From an uncultured Erysipelotrichaceae bacterium (GTDB taxonomy: Bacteria; Bacillota_I; Bacilli_A; Erysipelotrichales; Erysipelotrichaceae), in NCBI GenBank assembly GCA_902775735.1, contig CACYNH010000001.1, positions 62,001 to 126,000 of the forward strand: a DNA stretch of 64,000 nt. The letters run 5' to 3'. The notes beneath the pieces are model-generated. The model saw only the letters and a program-made list of their open reading frames with translations. It made no database searches and was not told the origin of the DNA. This document shows, one piece after another, positions 43,589-51,789 of the stretch (its first letter is position 1; each line of letters opens with the position of its first letter). A program made the translations under genes and the position numbers.

Positions 43589-44782
43589 TCATAGGATCTG
43601 GAAAATATAGAACTTCAGATAGGAGGTTTCCTCCATCAGCCACAGGATCGGATGATCCGCGTTCTGCTGGGTGACGGAAACCTGGCGCAGGATGACGCCT
43701 GCCTCTGAGGCGGCTTCTTTGAGCATCTGCTCAAAGAGTCCTGTTTCCATATATCTTGAACATGAGCAGGTCGCCAGCCACCCGCCGCCTTTAAGGGCGC
43801 GCATCGCCTGGGCGTTGATCCGCTTGTATCCGTTGTAGGCTTTATAGACTGTCTTTCTGGACTTGGTGAAGGCGGGCGGATCAAGGATGATGAAGTCATA
43901 CTGTCCTTTTTCAAGAGTATCGAGATATTCAAACACATCCGCCTGCACAAAGCGCATTCTTTCTTCAAGATGGTTGAGTTTCGCGTTGGCAAGTCCCGCT
44001 TCAAGGGCAAGGCCGGAAACATCCACGGCTGTGACTTCAGCCGCCCCGCCAAGAGCGGCGTTGAGCGCAAAACCGCCGGTATGGGTGAAGCAGTCCAGGA
44101 CCCTATGACCCTTTGCCATTCTTCTCACCAGCATCCGGTTGGTTTTCTGATCCAGGAAATAGCCGGTCTTCTGTCCGTCAATATAATCCACATGTAGTTT
44201 TAAGCCGTTTTCCTCCACGATCACAGGACATTCATATGTTTTTTCATTCCAGAACCCTGTGTACTGATCCAGTCCTTCCTTCGTGCGGGAAGGAATGTCA
44301 TTGCGGATATAGACCGCTTCAACCGGAGCGTCTTTGGAAAGCTCCTCTTCAAGCAGTTCACAGATCATGTCTTTGCGCTTTTCAAAGCCGGCGCAGGAGA
44401 TCTGGATGACAAGCACGGCGCCATAGCGGTCGCAGACAAGCCCGGGCAGAAGATCCGCTTCCGAAAAAACCATACGGCAGCACGTCAGATTTTCACGCTC
44501 TGCGGTTCTGCGGTAATCCGCGGCGGCCTGAATTCTTCTTCTGAAAAAAGCGCGGTCGATCACCTCATCCTCATCGCGGGAAAGAATCCTGACGGTGACA
44601 TGGGAAACGGCGGAATAAAACCCTTTGGCGATGAATGTTCCTTCCTCATCGACAATCCTGACAGGGTCGCCGTCTTCACAGGAGGAATCCGCCCTGATGA
44701 CATTGTTGGAATACATCCACATCTGACCTTTTTCCAGAAACGGCTTCCCCTGTTCTGAAATCACAACACAGGGCTCATTCAT
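43589..44782 (-). CDS. rlmI: 23S rRNA (cytosine-C5) methyltransferase, RlmI family
   Basis: 397 residues. An N-terminal PUA domain (about 1-75) is followed by a linker and a class I SAM methyltransferase: VLDCFTHTGGFALNA (SAM loop), DFIILDPPAFTKS, and ATCSCSRYM with the catalytic Cys. RlmI methylates C1962 of 23S rRNA in E. coli. It overlaps the HD hydrolase upstream by 8 bases. Its end has only a weak GTAAC/GTTAC hairpin that overlaps the serA -35 region. Confidence 0.88.
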   Translation of the reverse strand: MNEPCVVISEQGKPFLEKGQMWMYSNNVIRADSSCEDGDPVRIVDEEGTFIAKGFYSAVSHVTVRILSRDEDEVIDRAFFRRRIQAAADYRRTAERENLTCCRMVFSEADLLPGLVCDRYGAVLVIQISCAGFEKRKDMICELLEEELSKDAPVEAVYIRNDIPSRTKEGLDQYTGFWNEKTYECPVIVEENGLKLHVDYIDGQKTGYFLDQKTNRMLVRRMAKGHRVLDCFTHTGGFALNAALGGAAEVTAVDVSGLALEAGLANAKLNHLEERMRFVQADVFEYLDTLEKGQYDFIILDPPAFTKSRKTVYKAYNGYKRINAQAMRALKGGGWLATCSCSRYMETGLFEQMLKEAASEAGVILRQVSVTQQNADHPILWLMEETSYLKFYIFQIL

Positions 44783-45371
44783 GGCTCATCTTTCCTTCCA
44801 GCTCTGCTTTGCGCTTACTCAGAGCTTCATATTCCTTCCGGTATTTTTCAATCCGCTGATAATCCTTTTCTGAAGGGTCTGCGATTCTGGAAAGATCGCT
44901 GTTATGGGTCAGGTCAGCCAGCTTGACGCAGACCGCGTCATAGTTTGCGGCGATTCTTTCAAGATAGTCTTTGCGTGGCTCCCCCTCGCGGTGGGTCAGA
45001 CAGTCAACGCAGGCAATCACTTCTTCACTCATGCCAAGCTCCCGGAGCTTTTCAAGCGTGATGTCTGTATCCTCGACGGTGTCATGGAGCAGCGCGCTGA
45101 TCACGGCGGTCAAAGAGCCTTTGGTCAGAGCGGATACGCTCACCGGGTGCGTGAAATAATCATTGCCGCCCTTGTCCTTCTGTCCTTTGTGGGCTTCCTT
45201 CGCTGTTTCCAGTGCGCAGAGATACATCCGCACTTCTTTCTCACTCACATCGATGGCGTTCCTGCTCATTTCCGCAGACTGCCAGGTGAGTGTGAGCGGG
45301 TCAAGGACTTCACAGGTTCCGTCTGTGGTTCTGTAAATCCTGTTTGAATCAGAAAAGTCAATCCGGTACAT
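44775..45371 (-). CDS. HD-domain (p)ppGpp-hydrolase-like protein
   Basis: 198 residues from the ATG at 45371 (AGGAGG 5 bases upstream). The SpoT/Mesh1 hydrolase pattern is visible: HKGQKDKGGNDYFTHPVSV, ISALLHDTVEDTD (HD with ED pair), and VKLADLTHN. Residues 1-60 and a C-terminal helical tail are extra. No synthetase or TGS domain is present, so it should only hydrolyse alarmones or related nucleotides. Forms a unit with rlmI. Confidence 0.83.
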   Translation of the reverse strand: MYRIDFSDSNRIYRTTDGTCEVLDPLTLTWQSAEMSRNAIDVSEKEVRMYLCALETAKEAHKGQKDKGGNDYFTHPVSVSALTKGSLTAVISALLHDTVEDTDITLEKLRELGMSEEVIACVDCLTHREGEPRKDYLERIAANYDAVCVKLADLTHNSDLSRIADPSEKDYQRIEKYRKEYEALSKRKAELEGKMSHE

Positions 45372-45390
45372 CATTGCCTCCTGTCTGTTT

Positions 45391-45435
45391 AAAAACGAAA
45401 AGCGGCGGATTCCGGTGAAGGGATCGCACCGCTTT
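45391..45435 (-). terminator. Terminator of tRNA-Leu
   Basis: Stem AAAGCGG/CCGCTTT (45399-45405, 45429-45435) with a long loop and TCGTTTTT on the minus strand. Confidence 0.6.
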
Positions 45436-45444
45436 CTTGAATCG

Positions 45445-45528
45445 TGCCCGTGGCCGGGCTCGAACCGGCATGGTGTCGCCACCGGCAGATTTTGAGTCTG
45501 CTACGTCTGCCAATTCCGTCACACGGGC
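45445..45528 (-). tRNA. tRNA-Leu (CAA)
   Basis: 84 bases, type II tRNA. Acceptor GCCCGTG pairs with CACGGGC, discriminator A. The anticodon arm is GCAGA-CTCAAAA-TCTGC, anticodon CAA. A long variable arm (CGGTGGCGACACCATG region) and a T arm CCGGTTCGAGCCCGG are present. CCA is not encoded. Confidence 0.96.
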
Positions 45529-45548
45529 ATGTTTGAACGTGCCTACCT

Positions 45549-45577
45549 ATTTTAGCTTAGAACCTTTCCGAATGCAA
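45549..45577 (-). promoter_or_regulatory. Promoter of tRNA-Leu
   Basis: Minus-strand TTGCAT (45572-45577), 17-base spacer, TAAAAT (45549-45554). Confidence 0.6.
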
Positions 45578-45580
45578 TAA

Positions 45581-45604
45581 CAGAGGCCGCGCATGCGGCC
45601 CCTG
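45581..45604 (-). terminator. Hairpin after the EF-G paralogue gene
   Basis: Ten-bp GC-rich stem CAGRGGCCGC type (45581-45590, 45595-45604, one mismatch) with a poor U-run (TTATT); a weak terminator. Confidence 0.5.
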
Positions 45605-45632
45605 TATTGTTTCGTTATTTGACTGATTGAGA

Positions 45633-47705
45633 TTATTCAGCCTGACGTGCCTTGGCTTCGGCGATGACCTTGTCAGCAACTTCCTTCGGCGCTGTCTGGT
45701 ATCTGTCGAACGCGAGAACGTATCTGCCTCTGCCCTGTGTCATAGCGCGCAGTTCGTTTGCGTATGTCAGCATTTCAGCGACAGGAACTTCAGCGTTGAT
45801 GACCTGGTCGCCGTCTTCATTGACAGCCATATCCATGATCAGACCGCGTCTCTTTGTGATGTCGCCCATCAGAGTACCTGTGTATTCTTCCGGAGCGATG
45901 ACTGTGACCTTGCCGATCGGCTCGAGGAGTGCCGGCTTGGCGTTGGGCATTGCCTTGTTGTAAGCAAGTCTTGCGGCTTCCTTGAAGGCAACTTCCTTGG
46001 AGTCAACGGGGTGGTAGGAACCGTCGAACAGTGTGGCCTTGACGCCGACAACCTTATAGCCGGCCAGAGGGCCCTTGGCCATACAGTCGCGCAGACCCTG
46101 CTCTGTCGGAGGGAAGTACTGCTTCGGAACAGCGCCGCCGAAGACTTCCTCGGCGAAGACCATATCGTCGCTGTCGCACGGTTCGAAACGGACCCAGACG
46201 TCACCGTACTGGCCGGCGCCGCCGTTCTGCTTCTTGTATTTACCCTGAGCTTCAGCCTTGCCGCGGATTGTTTCACGGTACTGAACGATCGGAGTTTCTG
46301 TTTCAACTTCAACCTTGTACTTGGACTTGAGCTTGGAGATGATCAGGTCGATGTGCTGGTCGCCCAGACCATAGAGAACCTGCTGGTGTGTCTCGGCATT
46401 GTTGTCGAGGCGGATTGTGCCGTCTTCCTGCATGAGGTTGCGGATACCGACGGACAGCTTGTCTTCGTCTGCCTTTGTCTTCGGTCTGATCGCGTAGCCG
46501 AGCATCGGTGTCGGATAGTCGATGGCAGGGTAGTGGACCTGCTTGTTCTTCATGCACAGAGTGTCGTTTGTCTCTGTGTTCTGCAGCTTGACAACCGCGC
46601 CGATGTCACCGGTGAACAGTTTGCCGACGCCTATCTGGAACTTGCCGTTGATGACATAGATCTGGGAGATCTTTTCAACTGCGTCTTTCTTGGAGTTGTA
46701 TACCTGGCTGTCGGAGTTGAGAACACCGGACATGACCTTGAGGTAGGAAATCTTGCCGACGAACGGGTCGACGACTGTCTTGAAGACGAACGCGGAGAGG
46801 CTTTCGTTTTCATTTGTCTCAAGGGAAACTTCATTGTCAGCAGCGTCGAGAGCCTTGACTGTGCCCTTTTCCGCATAGCTGGGGAAGTATTCAGTGATGA
46901 GGTCCATCAGTCTTTCGATACCGGTCTGGGATGTTGCGGAACCGCAGTAAACAGGACGGATGTCGCCGGATCTGACGCCGATTCTGAGTCCCTTTGCGAT
47001 TTCGTGTTCATCGAATTCTTCGCCTTCGAAGAACTTTTCCATCAGTTCATCGTCGCCCATCGCGATTGCTTCGCTGATTTCAGCGTAGTATTCTTCGACC
47101 TGGTCAGCCAGAGCAGCGGGAACTTCCTGCGGCTGCTTCGGATTTGCGTAATACCATGCCTTCTTGCGGAGAATGTTGACGGAACCGACTGTCTTGCCGC
47201 CTTCCTGGATCGGCATTTCGAACAGGAATACGCTCTTGCCGAACTTGTCGCGCAGTGAGTTATAGACCTGGTCGAAGTGAGCGTGTTCGTCATCAATCTT
47301 GTTGATGAAGAAGATTGTCGGCAGCTTTCTCTTTCTGGCTGCTTCCTTCCATGCTCTTTCGGTGCCGGCTTCGATGCCTTCCTTGCCGTTGACGACGATC
47401 AGGGCGTTGTCGCCGACCGCGATACCGGTGGCTTCTTCACCTTCGTAGTCCATATAGCCCGGAGTGTCGATGAAGTTGATCTTCTTGTTCTTCCATTCAA
47501 CCGGTGCCAGGTGGCAGTAGACGGACAGGCCTCTCTTGCCTTCTTCAGGATCAAAGTTCAGAGCTGTTGTGCCATCGTTGTTCTTGCCGAATTTGTCGAT
47601 CTGTTTGGTGTGATACAGGCAGGCTTCAATCACAGAGCTTTTGCCGGCGCCGGAATGGCCGAGGACTGTGACGTTTCTAACTTCATTAGCCAGATAATCT
47701 CTCAT
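45633..47705 (-). CDS. Elongation factor G paralogue (EF-G2/FusA2-like)
   Basis: 690 residues with all five EF-G domains. GTPase motifs are G1 GHSGAGKSS (16-24; normal EF-G has GHIDAGKTT), switch I RGLSV (58-62), DTPGYMD (80-86) and NKID (135-138). The catalytic His of DTPGH is Tyr here. Both changes mark the EF-G-like paralogue group (for example mycobacterial FusA2), whose role in translocation, recycling or stress is not settled. It is not adjacent to rpsG or tuf, which supports a paralogue. It follows the ankyrin gene by 18 bases and shares its attenuator-like leader. Confidence 0.88.
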   Translation of the reverse strand: MRDYLANEVRNVTVLGHSGAGKSSVIEACLYHTKQIDKFGKNNDGTTALNFDPEEGKRGLSVYCHLAPVEWKNKKINFIDTPGYMDYEGEEATGIAVGDNALIVVNGKEGIEAGTERAWKEAARKRKLPTIFFINKIDDEHAHFDQVYNSLRDKFGKSVFLFEMPIQEGGKTVGSVNILRKKAWYYANPKQPQEVPAALADQVEEYYAEISEAIAMGDDELMEKFFEGEEFDEHEIAKGLRIGVRSGDIRPVYCGSATSQTGIERLMDLITEYFPSYAEKGTVKALDAADNEVSLETNENESLSAFVFKTVVDPFVGKISYLKVMSGVLNSDSQVYNSKKDAVEKISQIYVINGKFQIGVGKLFTGDIGAVVKLQNTETNDTLCMKNKQVHYPAIDYPTPMLGYAIRPKTKADEDKLSVGIRNLMQEDGTIRLDNNAETHQQVLYGLGDQHIDLIISKLKSKYKVEVETETPIVQYRETIRGKAEAQGKYKKQNGGAGQYGDVWVRFEPCDSDDMVFAEEVFGGAVPKQYFPPTEQGLRDCMAKGPLAGYKVVGVKATLFDGSYHPVDSKEVAFKEAARLAYNKAMPNAKPALLEPIGKVTVIAPEEYTGTLMGDITKRRGLIMDMAVNEDGDQVINAEVPVAEMLTYANELRAMTQGRGRYVLAFDRYQTAPKEVADKVIAEAKARQAE

Positions 47706-47723
47706 AATTTCTTTTCCTCCCGA

Positions 47724-48392
47724 TTATTTAAGAATGTCTTTGAGATCCGCAAGACATTCCTTGCGTACATAGTGGATTGCCATGTTGGCATTGTTGTCTT
47801 TGATTTCCCTGTCGGCGCCGTTTTCCAGCAGCATATTGACAAGGCTCGGATAGCCGATATAGGCAGCTCTCATCAGAGCTGTGCAGCCCTTGTGGTCCTG
47901 GGCGTTGATGTTGGCGCCGTTGGCCAGCAGATATTCAATGATATCTGTCTTGTAGCCGTTGACGGCTTCCATCAGGGATGTTCTGCCCTGCTCGTCAACC
48001 GCGTTGACGTCAGCTCCCTTGGATACGAGATATTCGACAACATCGCGTTCACCGAGAAGTGCCGCTCTCATTAATGCGGTTCTGCCTTTATTATCATGTG
48101 AATTCACATCCGCTCCGGCATGAACGAGCATTCTGCAGATTTCCACATGACCCTTTTTGGCGGCGCCCATGAGCGCAGTCTTATTGTTGCGGTCACGCAT
48201 TCTGGCATCGGCACCGTTGTCGAGCAGGAATCTTACGATATCCTCATACCCGCGCTTGGCGCTTCTCATCAGAGCTGTCCGGCCATCTCCGCTTGCGACA
48301 TTGACATTTGCGCCCTTGGCGACACTGGCGCATACCTTAGCGAAATCTCCGCTCGCCGCTGCATCAAAGAATTCCTGATTTGTCTGATCCAT
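47724..48392 (-). CDS. Ankyrin-repeat protein
   Basis: 222 residues, almost wholly about six ankyrin repeats of the form DGRTALMRSAKRGYEDIVRF/LLDNGAD, DNKGRTALMRAALLGERDVV and so on. No signal peptide or membrane helix, so it is cytosolic and probably binds another protein. It has an AGGAGG site. It is transcribed with the EF-G paralogue directly downstream, so that GTPase, a ribosomal protein or a stress factor is a possible partner. Bacterial ankyrin proteins have no common function. Confidence 0.9.
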   Translation of the reverse strand: MDQTNQEFFDAAASGDFAKVCASVAKGANVNVASGDGRTALMRSAKRGYEDIVRFLLDNGADARMRDRNNKTALMGAAKKGHVEICRMLVHAGADVNSHDNKGRTALMRAALLGERDVVEYLVSKGADVNAVDEQGRTSLMEAVNGYKTDIIEYLLANGANINAQDHKGCTALMRAAYIGYPSLVNMLLENGADREIKDNNANMAIHYVRKECLADLKDILK

Positions 48393-48435
48393 ATTGTTTA
48401 CCTCCTAATGCAATCAGATAAAGTGTTTTTTGACC

Positions 48436-48463
48436 AAAAAAGATGGACGCTCTCCATCCATCT
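48436..48463 (-). promoter_or_regulatory. Terminator-type attenuator in the ankyrin/EF-G2 leader
   Basis: Minus-strand stem AGATGGA/TCCATCT (48463-48457, 48447-48441) followed by TTTTT, 43 bases before the ankyrin start. The stop codon of a 34-codon frame (48464-48462) overlaps its first arm. With few other genes to end here, it looks like conditional termination of the operon it precedes. Confidence 0.6.
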
Positions 48464-48566
48464 AAAAAACAATTCCGGATTTTGGTTCAACCCTGCCTAA
48501 AAGACCGCGATCCTCCGTGTTCTTTTCTGACACAATTCCAATCAAAAGTTCCTTATGTACAACCAT
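48462..48566 (-). CDS. Putative leader peptide ORF (34 aa) of the ankyrin/EF-G2 operon
   Basis: 34 codons, starting MVVHKELLIGIVSEKN and ending KSGIVF. CGGAG lies 11 bases before the ATG. The frame lies between a putative promoter and the terminator hairpin, and its stop codon touches the hairpin. A ribosome paused at the end would block the first arm and allow read-through. No homologue recognised; coding status is an inference from position. Confidence 0.45.
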   Translation of the reverse strand: MVVHKELLIGIVSEKNTEDRGLLGRVEPKSGIVF

Positions 48567-48614
48567 ATTATTTAAAACTCCGATCTTCCAAAGGCTGAAA
48601 CTTTACCTACATAC

Positions 48615-48642
48615 ATTTTATCGAAAACTCTCTTCAGTTCAA
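48615..48642 (-). promoter_or_regulatory. Promoter of the ankyrin/EF-G2 leader
   Basis: Minus-strand TTGAAC (48637-48642), 16-base spacer, TAAAAT (48615-48620). It lies in the 313-base non-coding stretch 48393-48705, which otherwise holds the leader ORF and attenuator. Confidence 0.5.
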
Positions 48643-48705
48643 TAGAATTTCAGTGAACATCCCGTGAGATTCATGAAAATACAGCGCATTTTCCTGTAAC
48701 TCTTT

Positions 48706-49407
48706 TCATTCCTTCAGGATCTTCACATACTCTTTGTATTCCGGCATCCGGATCTCCACCTGGTGCCAGAAGTTTTTTGAATGGTTGGCTTCCAGCATGT
48801 GGGCATACTCATGAAGCAGGACATAATCCAGGCATTTTTCCGGATAGTGGATCAGCCGCATGGAAATGGAGATATGCGCCTTTGCCGGCGTGCAGCTGCC
48901 CCAGCGGCTGGTCATGTATTTCACCGTGATCTTCGGTAATGGCTTTCCGTTTGCCCTGCAGACCGATTCATCCAGCCATCCCCTCTTTTGTTTCAGCAGG
49001 CTGACGATATGCCGGCTTCCATATGTATAGAAGACATGTTTTCTTGTCTCGGGCGTGTCATTTCTCAGATGGAATGTCAGATAATGATCATCCACCTCAA
49101 GATAATCGCGTGTGTCGTGTACAGCGCGCACGGCGAGTCTTTTTCCCATCCACATGGCGTCATTGCCATCGTCCCCGCAGGCAGTGCTTTCATTGCGCTT
49201 TGTCACGGAGGCTTCCGCTTTCATGATCCATTTTTCCTTGCTGAGAATGAATTCACGGATCTGTTTCTGGCTGACATACCTGCTGCAGGTGATATGGAGA
49301 CTGCCGTCCTCATTGACACGCAGCCACATATTTTTGTTCCGTTTGTATTCAATCAGGACTTCCCTGGTTTTTCCCGCCACATCTAAAATCATTGGTTCTT
49401 TCTCCAT
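48706..49407 (-). CDS. YgjP/M48-type zinc metallopeptidase (DUF45)
   Basis: 233 residues from the ATG at 49407; other Met codons at 49428 and 49392 are possible, none with a perfect ribosome binding site. The zinc motif is VLLHEYAHMLEANHSKNFW, with the preceding KYMTSRWGSC that marks the YgjP/DUF45 group. Cytoplasmic, no membrane segment. Function in the family is poorly defined. Single gene. Confidence 0.85.
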   Translation of the reverse strand: MEKEPMILDVAGKTREVLIEYKRNKNMWLRVNEDGSLHITCSRYVSQKQIREFILSKEKWIMKAEASVTKRNESTACGDDGNDAMWMGKRLAVRAVHDTRDYLEVDDHYLTFHLRNDTPETRKHVFYTYGSRHIVSLLKQKRGWLDESVCRANGKPLPKITVKYMTSRWGSCTPAKAHISISMRLIHYPEKCLDYVLLHEYAHMLEANHSKNFWHQVEIRMPEYKEYVKILKE

Positions 49408-49502
49408 AAAACCCATTATATCCTTCAAGTCAACACCGGCCGCCTGATCTGTTTATAGCCTCATGTCAGGGACCGGATCGGACAAACTCTGAATTTTCCT
49501 TG

Positions 49503-49531
49503 TTGTTTTCATTTTTGCTTTATGCTATTAT
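49503..49531 (+). promoter_or_regulatory. Promoter of tRNA-His
   Basis: TTGTTT (49503-49508), 17-base spacer, TATTAT (49526-49531), 14 bases before the tRNA. Confidence 0.6.
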
Positions 49532-49545
49532 CAGTAGGCACACAT

Positions 49546-49623
49546 GGCGGCTATGGTGAAGTTGGTCAACACACTGGATTGTGGCTCCAGCACTCGTGGG
49601 TTCGAGTCCCACTAGTCGCCCCA
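49546..49623 (+). tRNA. tRNA-His (GTG)
   Basis: 78 bases including the His-specific extra G at position -1 (49546) opposite discriminator C and an encoded CCA. Acceptor GCGGCTA pairs with TAGTCGC. The anticodon arm is CTGGA-TTGTGGC-TCCAG, anticodon GTG. T arm GTGGGTTCGAGTCCCAC. Confidence 0.97.
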
Positions 49624-49630
49624 TGCAGAG

Positions 49631-49659
49631 AAGAAGTTCCAGGCGGAACTTCTTTTTTT
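49631..49659 (+). terminator. Terminator of tRNA-His
   Basis: Perfect 9-bp stem AGAAGTTCC/GGAACTTCT with an AGGC loop and a T7 run. It may also end the convergent CpaB-like gene weakly. Confidence 0.88.
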
Positions 49660-49661
49660 GT

Positions 49662-50417
49662 TTATTCCTCACTGTCAACTTCTTCGGCAGGCTGCGGATT
49701 CATCAAAGCGCGCAGGTACGCGGTGATCTGTGAGGTTTCATCAAGCACTGCCTCTTTGTCTGTGTTATAGGAATCCACGGACATGTAGAGCTGGAAGGTG
49801 CCGTAGGTTTTTGCCATGGTCAACAGTTCCAGATGGGAGCCGTTCACTGCCAGCTCGGCCAGATAGGGAACTTTCGTGCTGTCCGGGGAACGCAGGCTGA
49901 CTCCTTTGTGATCTTTCACATCGATAACTCTGACATTTCTGAGCAGACAGCCGGTAATGGGAGTTTCGGAGCGCTGGTTCACTGTCACGAAAACATCCGC
50001 TCTCTGTCCCGCTTCAATGCCGCCGAGCATTGCCACATCCACTTCCATGGAGAAGGCGACCTGGTTTTCCTTGAGCTGGGCAGCGGCGTGATCGGGCAGT
50101 TCGCTTTCCTCATACAGCATTGATTTATAGAACGGGGAGCCGGCCGGGATCATCCCCTGGATTTCGGTATACTTTCCGATGATATCCTCCTTCTGCGTAT
50201 AGGCGTGATCAGCCAGATAGCGGCCCGAGATCCTGACCGGAATCAGATCCGCTTCGGTGATTTTTGTGCGGGGAGAGATGTCACGGGAAGCGATATATGT
50301 CTGACACAGGTCCAGCTTCGCCCCGACATAAAGGCGGAAGAGGAACAGGTTGACTAATAACAGTGCGGCTGCGCAGAGGGCTGCCGCGGCAGCCTTGGCG
50401 ATGAGTTTCTTTTTCAT
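49662..50417 (-). CDS. CpaB/SAF-domain membrane-anchored protein
   Basis: 251 residues from the ATG at 50417 (AGGAGG 8 bases upstream). One N-terminal membrane helix (about 8-30) is followed by a SAF domain, YIASRDISPRTKITEADLIPVRI, and a CpaB-like region with EVDVAMLGGIEAGQRADVFVTV. CpaB/RcpC proteins support Flp/tad pilus assembly outside the membrane. No other tad or flp gene is in the window, so it is an orphan here. Transcribed alone. Confidence 0.75.
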   Translation of the reverse strand: MKKKLIAKAAAAALCAAALLLVNLFLFRLYVGAKLDLCQTYIASRDISPRTKITEADLIPVRISGRYLADHAYTQKEDIIGKYTEIQGMIPAGSPFYKSMLYEESELPDHAAAQLKENQVAFSMEVDVAMLGGIEAGQRADVFVTVNQRSETPITGCLLRNVRVIDVKDHKGVSLRSPDSTKVPYLAELAVNGSHLELLTMAKTYGTFQLYMSVDSYNTDKEAVLDETSQITAYLRALMNPQPAEEVDSEE

Positions 50418-50473
50418 GGATGATGCCTCCTGCTTTTTTATTTCCTTCTTTTTCCGTGATTCCACGAAAAAAA

Positions 50474-50500
50474 AGAAAAAAGAACCGGATGAACCGGTTC
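50474..50500 (-). terminator. Terminator of cyuA
   Basis: Stem GAACCGG/CCGGTTC (50482-50488, 50494-50500) with TTTTTT on the minus strand. Confidence 0.85.
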
Positions 50501-50505
50501 ACAGG

Positions 50506-51789
50506 TCAGCAGTTTTCAAGATCGACTTTGTCAAGCATGATGTTGAGGATCTGGCTGTCGGTGATTTTCATGCCGACCCGGCCGACATAGCCGACCGAGC
50601 GGATGGTTTTTTCAATTGAAGGCTGGACGATTCCCTCCCCTTCATGGAAGGTGAATCCGTCTTTGGCCATGACATAGCCAAGGATCGCGGCGTCCACTGC
50701 CGAAGCGATTTTGGCGGCACAGGAAGGTTTGGCGCCATCGCAGATAATCCCGCCGACATTGGCAAGTGTGTTGACGATGGTCCGGCCGACGGTTTCAAGG
50801 TCAGCTCCATGAAGATAAGCGATGCCGGCGCCTGCTCCGGCCGCTGCCGTGACCGCCCCGCAGAATGCGGAGAGCGAGCCGATATAGTGTTTAAGATGAA
50901 CGGACGTCAGGTTTGACACCAGGAGCGCCCGGTATAGTTTTTCCTTTGAACATCCCAGTTCCTTTGCATATTCAACCAGAGGCATTGTGACGGTGATGCC
51001 CTGGTTGCCCGAGCCTGAGTTGATCACAACCGGAAGCGAGCAGCCGCTCATGCGGGCGTCAGACCCAGCAGCCGCGTAAGCTCTGGCCCTGCTTTTGACA
51101 TCATTCCCATAGTATTTGAGAATGCTGCGGCCGACTTCGGCGCCAAAGGAGTTTTCGATGCCCGCTTTCGAGATGGCGGTATTGCAGCGGATCTGCTCAT
51201 CGAGTATTTCCTTTACATTGTCAAGATCAGCTTCTTCGGCATATTCAAGAATGCCTTCCATGTTCAGACAGTCATAGTCGGCTTCTTCACTCTCCTCCTG
51301 AGCATCCAGACGGTAAAGAGGTTCATCGTTTTTATCAATTTCCGTGATCAGGGTATGACGGTTGACGATCCGCACCCGGGCGGTTTCCTCACCGGCGCTG
51401 ACCAGGGTGTCGATATAAAGATTTTCAACGCCTTCGGCGATGGTGCAGCTGAAATAATCTGTTTTAAGCAGCTCAACGGTTTCTCTGATGTCTTCATCCG
51501 TGACTTCATCAAGGACTTCAAGTTCTTTGTCAGCCCTGCCGCCGATGATGCCGAGGACCACCGCCGGACCGATTCCCTTGAGCCCGCCTGAATTTGGAAC
51601 AGTGACGGCTTTGACGTTTTTGACGACGTTGCCGCTGCAGCAGACAGTGACACGTTCCGGTTTTTTCCCGAGGACCTCTCTTGCCTTTGCGGCGCAGTAA
51701 GCAAGCGCAATCGGTTCGGTGCAGCCAAGGGCGGGAACCAGTTCTTTTTTCAGAACGGCCGTGTAGTTTCTTTCCAAACGCTCATCCAT
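50506..51789 (-). CDS. cyuA: L-cysteine desulfidase / serine-dehydratase-alpha-like protein (UPF0597, CyuA/YhaM)
   Basis: 427 residues. It matches the CyuA/YhaM family: LVPALGCTEPIALAYCAAKA, VTVPNSGGLKGIGPA, INSGSGNQGITVTMP, and the paired Cys in ICDGAKPSCAAK. Conserved cysteines (LGC, SGC, CDGAKPSC) carry the Fe-S cluster. The enzyme breaks L-cysteine to pyruvate, ammonia and sulfide. Its ribosome binding site (GAGGG) lies in one arm of a terminator-like hairpin, so expression seems conditional. No transporter cyuP is next to it. Confidence 0.85.
   Translation of the reverse strand: MDERLERNYTAVLKKELVPALGCTEPIALAYCAAKAREVLGKKPERVTVCCSGNVVKNVKAVTVPNSGGLKGIGPAVVLGIIGGRADKELEVLDEVTDEDIRETVELLKTDYFSCTIAEGVENLYIDTLVSAGEETARVRIVNRHTLITEIDKNDEPLYRLDAQEESEEADYDCLNMEGILEYAEEADLDNVKEILDEQIRCNTAISKAGIENSFGAEVGRSILKYYGNDVKSRARAYAAAGSDARMSGCSLPVVINSGSGNQGITVTMPLVEYAKELGCSKEKLYRALLVSNLTSVHLKHYIGSLSAFCGAVTAAAGAGAGIAYLHGADLETVGRTIVNTLANVGGIICDGAKPSCAAKIASAVDAAILGYVMAKDGFTFHEGEGIVQPSIEKTIRSVGYVGRVGMKITDSQILNIMLDKVDLENC

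Noticed and set aside
45627-47258. A 543-codon open frame on the plus strand, antisense to the EF-G paralogue
   Set aside because: The EF-G frame is conserved over its full length. The antisense product is low in variety and shows no motif, and it has no ribosome binding site; it results from codon bias on the coding strand.
48485-48510. A T-box-like string AGGGTTGAACC in the ankyrin/EF-G2 leader
   Set aside because: The core lacks the TGG needed to pair with the tRNA acceptor end, and no stem I elements are visible. It is part of the leader ORF instead.
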